DNA from: Litorimonas sp964610115
GTDB lineage: Bacteria > Pseudomonadota > Alphaproteobacteria > Caulobacterales > Maricaulaceae
Reading direction: 5' to 3'
Length of the DNA: 8,794 nucleotides
NCBI GenBank assembly: GCA_964610115.1
Contig: CAZSUW010000082.1
Span: forward strand, 1 to 8,794
A model generated the notes under the pieces. It was not told where the DNA came from and searched no databases. It worked only from the letters and a program-made list of their open reading frames with translations. Positions 6,902 through 8,794 of this stretch are shown here, in pieces. The position numbers were made by a program, and so were the translations under genes. Position 1 is the stretch's first letter; every line of letters begins with the position of its first letter.

Positions 6902-7078
6902 ATGAGCCCTGCTGGTCACTTCACACTCTTACGCGTCATCCCGATCATCGTGCTGGTCGCGGTGGCGTTGATCTTGCAGCAGGGTTTTGGCGCGGACCGC
7001 TTGATTGCGGCGGGCGTCGGACTCGTCGCGGCCATCATCTTACGCATATACCTTCCGCGCATTTGGCCGGAAGCTTAA
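6902..7078 (+). CDS. Small two-helix membrane protein (58 aa), uncharacterised
   Basis: A 58-residue frame begins at the ATG 10 nt after the efp stop and ends at TAA 7076-7078, only 10 nt before the suhB-like start. The translation has two hydrophobic helices, LLRVIPIIVLVAVALILQQG (about 9-28) and LIAAGVGLVAAIILRIYL (about 34-51), joined by a short FGADR turn and ending RIWPEA. The suhB ribosome-binding sequence AAGGA (7077-7081) overlaps its stop codon, a sign of translational coupling. The exact fit into the gap between two conserved genes, the amphipathic punctuation of the helices and the coupling argue that it is real. I recognise no family. Its own ribosome-binding site is poor. It would be an inner-membrane protein of unknown role. 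Confidence 0.7.
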   Translation: MSPAGHFTLLRVIPIIVLVAVALILQQGFGADRLIAAGVGLVAAIILRIYLPRIWPEA

Positions 7079-7088
7079 GGACAAAACC

Positions 7089-7907
7089 ATGGCCGGCATG
7101 TCAGCAATCATGGGCATTATGCAGGCGGCGGCGCGCAAAGCGTCCCGCAATCTGCTGCGCGATTTTGGCGAGGTCGAAACCTTGCAAGTCAGCCGCAAAG
7201 GCCCGTCCGATTTTGTTTCGCGCGCCGACCGCAAGGCCGAGCAGACGATCTTTGAAGAGCTATCTCGCGCCCGTCCCGGCTATGGCTTTTTAATGGAAGA
7301 ACGCGGCGAGGTCGAAGGGACCGACAAGTCGCATCGCTTCATCGTTGATCCGCTGGACGGCACAACGAACTTTCTCCACGGCATTCCGCATTGGGCGATT
7401 TCCATCGCGCTGGAACGCGAGATCGATGGCAATCCGCGCGAATTGATTGCGGGGCTCGTCTATAATCCGGTGACGGATGATATGTGGTTCGCCGAAAAAG
7501 GCAAAGGCGCCTACATCAATGATGGGTCACGGGGCGGAGCGGATCGTCGATTGCACTGTGCCAAGCGCACGGACTTTTCCGAATGTATCTTTGCCACTGG
7601 CGTACCGTTCAAAGGCCGCCCCGGGCACACCAAATTCCTAAAAGAACTGCACCAAGTTATGGGCACGAGCGCGGGCGTTCGCCGCTTTGGCGCAGCCAGC
7701 CTGGACCTCGCTTGGACGGCAGCCGGGCGTTATGATGGCTTCTGGGAACGCGGCTTGGCCCCGTGGGACGTCGCCGCCGGAATCGTCATCGCCCGCGAAG
7801 CGCGGCTCAGCGTCGAAAGCCTCTCCGGCGGCGACCCGCTGCACACGGGGGATATTATCGTGGCGAATGAAGCAATCTTGCCGTTACTGCGCAAGCGGGT
7901 GGATTAA
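7089..7907 (+). CDS. suhB: Inositol-1-monophosphatase family protein, SuhB-like
   Basis: A 272-residue Mg-dependent phosphatase of the inositol monophosphatase superfamily; members hydrolyse inositol phosphates and related sugar phosphates, and in E. coli SuhB also acts in rRNA antitermination. Visible metal-site motifs are the MEE pair (Glu70-Glu71), DPLDGTTNF (87-95) and WDVAAG (Trp226-Asp227). The block KSHRFIVDPLDGTTNFLHGIPHWAISIALERE is almost invariant in alphaproteobacteria. The region GVRRFGAASLDLAWTAAGRYDGFWERGLAPWD is equally typical. The start at 7089 is supported by AAGGA at 7077-7081; the in-frame ATG at 7005 would overlap the small membrane-protein gene and adds 28 unrelated residues. 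The residue at 98-103 of the usual insertion (GGADRRLH) is unremarkable. Adjacency to efp is common in alphaproteobacteria. The regulatory role is not visible from sequence. Confidence 0.93.
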   Translation: MAGMSAIMGIMQAAARKASRNLLRDFGEVETLQVSRKGPSDFVSRADRKAEQTIFEELSRARPGYGFLMEERGEVEGTDKSHRFIVDPLDGTTNFLHGIPHWAISIALEREIDGNPRELIAGLVYNPVTDDMWFAEKGKGAYINDGSRGGADRRLHCAKRTDFSECIFATGVPFKGRPGHTKFLKELHQVMGTSAGVRRFGAASLDLAWTAAGRYDGFWERGLAPWDVAAGIVIAREARLSVESLSGGDPLHTGDIIVANEAILPLLRKRVD

Positions 7908-7940
7908 CAAAGAGCGTAAGCCAAGCTCTGACTCCCCCGC

Positions 7941-7969
7941 TTGATTCCTGATGCCTTCACTCATATAGC
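7941..7969 (+). promoter_or_regulatory. Possible promoter of rpmE
   Basis: TTGATT (7941-7946) and TATAGC (7964-7969) are separated by 17 nt and each matches the sigma-70 hexamers at four positions. This would place transcription start near 7976, about 58 nt before rpmE. A GANTC site overlaps the -35 (7943-7947) and another lies just upstream (7930-7934). Confidence 0.35.
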
Positions 7970-7991
7970 CCCGCCCACACCACGGTGGGGC
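7968..7991 (+). terminator. GC-rich hairpin between suhB and rpmE
   Basis: GCCCCGCC (7968-7975) pairs with GGTGGGGC (7984-7991), 8 bp including one G-U, around an 8-nt loop. It is strong, but followed only by ATTTAACG rather than a T tract. It could weakly terminate the suhB transcript or form a leader structure for rpmE. It overlaps the candidate rpmE promoter, so the two readings compete. Confidence 0.35.
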
Positions 7992-8033
7992 CATTTAACG
8001 CTTCCCTGCCGTACCGAACATAGAGATAAGACC

Positions 8034-8249
8034 ATGAAATCAGACGGCCATCCCGATTACCACACCATCACTGTCAAGATGGTGGACGGCACCACTTACG
8101 AAACACGCTCCACCTGGGGCAAAGAGGGCGACACGCTCGTCCTGGATATTGACCCGAAAACGCATCCGGCCTGGACCGGCGGCGAAGCCCGTATCTCTGA
8201 TCGCGGCCGGGTGTCGAAGTTTAAAGACAAGTTCAAGGGGTTTGCGTAA
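8034..8249 (+). CDS. rpmE: 50S ribosomal protein bL31
   Basis: A 71-residue bL31, a protein at the inter-subunit bridge of the large ribosomal subunit. The stretches HPDYHTITVKMVDGTTYETRSTWGK, LDIDPKTHPAWTGG and DRGRVSKFKDKF are family hallmarks. There are no cysteines, so it is the zinc-independent (C-minus) form, which is usual in alphaproteobacteria and is not the stress-induced paralogue by default. The ATG at 8034 has a moderate purine-rich GAGATAAG just upstream; the in-frame upstream frame from 7941 has no bL31-like residues. It is 126 nt after suhB and probably has its own promoter. The gene is followed by the structured convergent region at 8250-8486. Confidence 0.97.
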   Translation: MKSDGHPDYHTITVKMVDGTTYETRSTWGKEGDTLVLDIDPKTHPAWTGGEARISDRGRVSKFKDKFKGFA

Positions 8250-8267
8250 GCCACACTCTAGCCCCAC

Positions 8268-8323
8268 GGATTTCGTTCCCCGCATAGGGGTCTAAGGTCG
8301 GCACAGCCGACCGTACGAAATCC
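8268..8323. other. Compact three-way-junction inverted-repeat structure
   Basis: A 9-bp outer stem GGATTTCGT (8268-8276) / ACGAAATCC (8315-8323) encloses two nested hairpins: CCCC-GCATA-GGGG (8278-8290) and GGTCGGC-ACA-GCCGACC (8296-8312). All stems are perfect. It begins 18 nt after the rpmE stop. It is not a tRNA, SRP RNA or known riboswitch that I recognise, and no T tract follows. It could be a structured 3' UTR, a small RNA, or a REP-like repeat element. The structure is seen in the bases; a function is not. Confidence 0.5.
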
Positions 8324-8335
8324 CGCCGCTAGGCG

Positions 8336-8354
8336 AATGCGCCTAAAGCGCATT
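8336..8354. other. Second inverted repeat downstream of rpmE
   Basis: AATGCGC (8336-8342) and GCGCATT (8348-8354) form a perfect 7-bp stem with a CTAAA loop, 12 nt after the three-way-junction element; an alternative GGCG-AATG-CGCC fold overlaps it. Bases 8355-8410 show no gene or clear promoter apart from a GANTC site at 8359-8363. Confidence 0.4.
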
Positions 8355-8410
8355 TCGGGAGTCTATCGACGTTAGCCCAATCATACCTCTACGCCGCAGC
8401 AGCGAAAGAA

Positions 8411-8430
8411 ATTGTTTCACGTGAAACAAT
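8411..8430. other. parS: parS centromere site (perfect consensus)
   Basis: TGTTTCACGTGAAACA at 8413-8428 is the exact 16-bp chromosomal parS consensus bound by ParB; two further matching bases on each side give a 20-bp perfect palindrome. It lies between convergent genes, 10 nt from a bidirectional terminator. parS sites nucleate ParB spreading and, with ParA and SMC, segregate chromosome origins; in most bacteria they cluster near oriC. A one-mismatch copy is at 3751-3766. The identity rests on sequence alone, and a chance 16-bp exact match in a window this small is very unlikely. Confidence 0.9.
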
Positions 8431-8431
8431 C

Positions 8432-8468
8432 AAAAACAAAGCCGCCCCAATCGGGCGGCTTTTTTGTT
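8432..8468. terminator. Bidirectional rho-independent terminator
   Basis: GCCGCCC (8441-8447) and GGGCGGC (8453-8459) form a perfect 7-bp GC stem with a CAATC loop. Six T's follow on the plus strand (8460-8465), and an A-rich run (AAAAACAAA, 8432-8440) precedes it, giving a T-rich tail on the minus strand. It therefore suits termination of rpmE read-through and of the minus-strand PII-like gene, whose stop is at 8487. Confidence 0.9.
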
Positions 8469-8486
8469 GTAAAGATCGGTGTGATC

Positions 8487-8794
8487 TTAAAATCTTCCGG
8501 GTCGAAGGACGCGTACCTCTGACACGCTGAGCACGCCAATATGCCGGTCGAGCAGCTTATGCAGCGGGTCAAGCGCCGCCATGATGACGTCCGCCCCGCC
8601 AATACTGACGAGTACGACCATATCGCTTGCCCCGGAAATATCGGTCCCGCGTGACCAGCGCACGCGGCCACCATAGCCGGAAATGCAAGGCATGACCGTC
8701 CAGCCTTTTACCCCGGCTTCGTCCAGAACATTTTCCATACGGCGGAGGGCGGGGCGTTCGACAATGATTTCCAGCCGCAGCTTATCGTGTAATT
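8487..8794 (-). CDS. PII-like signalling protein, N-terminus cut by the window edge
   Basis: The frame stays open to the right edge, giving about 102 visible residues: LHDKLRLEIIVERPALRRMENVLDEAGVKGWTVMP and so on, so only a few N-terminal residues are probably missing; the internal ATG at 8738 is not the real start. The pattern fits the PII ferredoxin-like fold: first strand KLRLEIIVE, helix, GVKGWTV strand, a T-loop region SGYGGRVRWSRGTDISGA, strand DMVVLVSIG, helix, DRHIGVLSVSEVRVLRPGRF. It resembles the alphaproteobacterial PII-like branch related to SbtB and the carbon-transport-linked PII proteins rather than GlnB/GlnK: the uridylylated Tyr of the GlnB T-loop is not seen. Such proteins bind adenine nucleotides and regulate a partner, often a bicarbonate or ion transporter encoded upstream, here beyond the window. 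Partner and ligand are inference. Confidence 0.75.
   Translation of the reverse strand, partial: LHDKLRLEIIVERPALRRMENVLDEAGVKGWTVMPCISGYGGRVRWSRGTDISGASDMVVLVSIGGADVIMAALDPLHKLLDRHIGVLSVSEVRVLRPGRF

Noticed and set aside
7005..7088. Upstream start of the suhB-like gene
   Set aside because: It would overlap the 58-aa gene, lacks a ribosome-binding site, and adds sequence not found in family N-termini; AAGGA at 7077-7081 supports 7089.
8268..8323. tRNA-like cloverleaf
   Set aside because: At 56 nt it lacks an anticodon arm of correct size, a T-loop GTTCRA and a CCA-compatible acceptor, so it is a three-way junction but not a tRNA.
8417..8674. 85-codon minus-strand frame overlapping the terminator and parS
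   Set aside because: It is out of frame with the PII-like gene, runs through the terminator, and shows no recognisable domain.
1..8794. CRISPR array, insertion sequence, prophage or DnaA-box cluster
   Set aside because: I saw no spaced direct repeats, no transposase or integrase, and no TTATNCACA cluster; origin proximity is inferred from parS only.

Overview
The window looks like chromosomal DNA of an alphaproteobacterium, by eye moderately GC-rich. The efp-suhB gene pair, the cysteine-free bL31, a CtrA-type box and GANTC sites are all compatible with the Caulobacterales/Maricaulales/Hyphomonadales side of the class. That placement is inference; no rRNA or tRNA gene is present to settle it, and there is no sign of phage, insertion sequence or CRISPR.

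Layout. (1) 1-2235 is a cell-surface polysaccharide segment: the 3' part of an acyltransferase-3 family membrane protein (+), then a convergent O-antigen ligase/polymerase-like membrane protein (-) ending 9 nt away. (2) 2236-2365 is a divergent regulatory region with a perfect TATAAT, a near-consensus CtrA box over the -35 and two palindromes. (3) 2366-6195 is a three-gene + strand catabolic set: an AtuA/DUF1446 protein fused to its usual C-terminal domain, an acyl-CoA dehydrogenase with an LCAD/IVD-type catalytic glutamate, and an HSD10-like short-chain dehydrogenase. Together they suggest oxidation of a branched or terpenoid acyl-CoA; no carboxylase, hydratase or ligase is present. (4) 6328-8249 is housekeeping: efp, an unlisted 58-aa two-helix membrane protein, a suhB-like inositol monophosphatase and rpmE. 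(5) 8250-8486 is a gene-free convergent region with a compact set of inverted repeats, a perfect parS site and a bidirectional terminator. (6) 8487 to the right edge is a PII-like signalling protein (-), truncated at its N-terminus.

The most notable signal is not a gene. Two ParB-binding (parS) motifs lie 4.7 kb apart: a perfect 16-mer at 8413-8428 and a one-mismatch copy at 3751-3766, inside the interdomain linker codons of the AtuA-like gene. They suggest that the window is part of the chromosomal centromere region, probably within tens of kilobases of the replication origin. The CtrA-type box and GANTC sites fit an organism with Caulobacter-style cell-cycle control.
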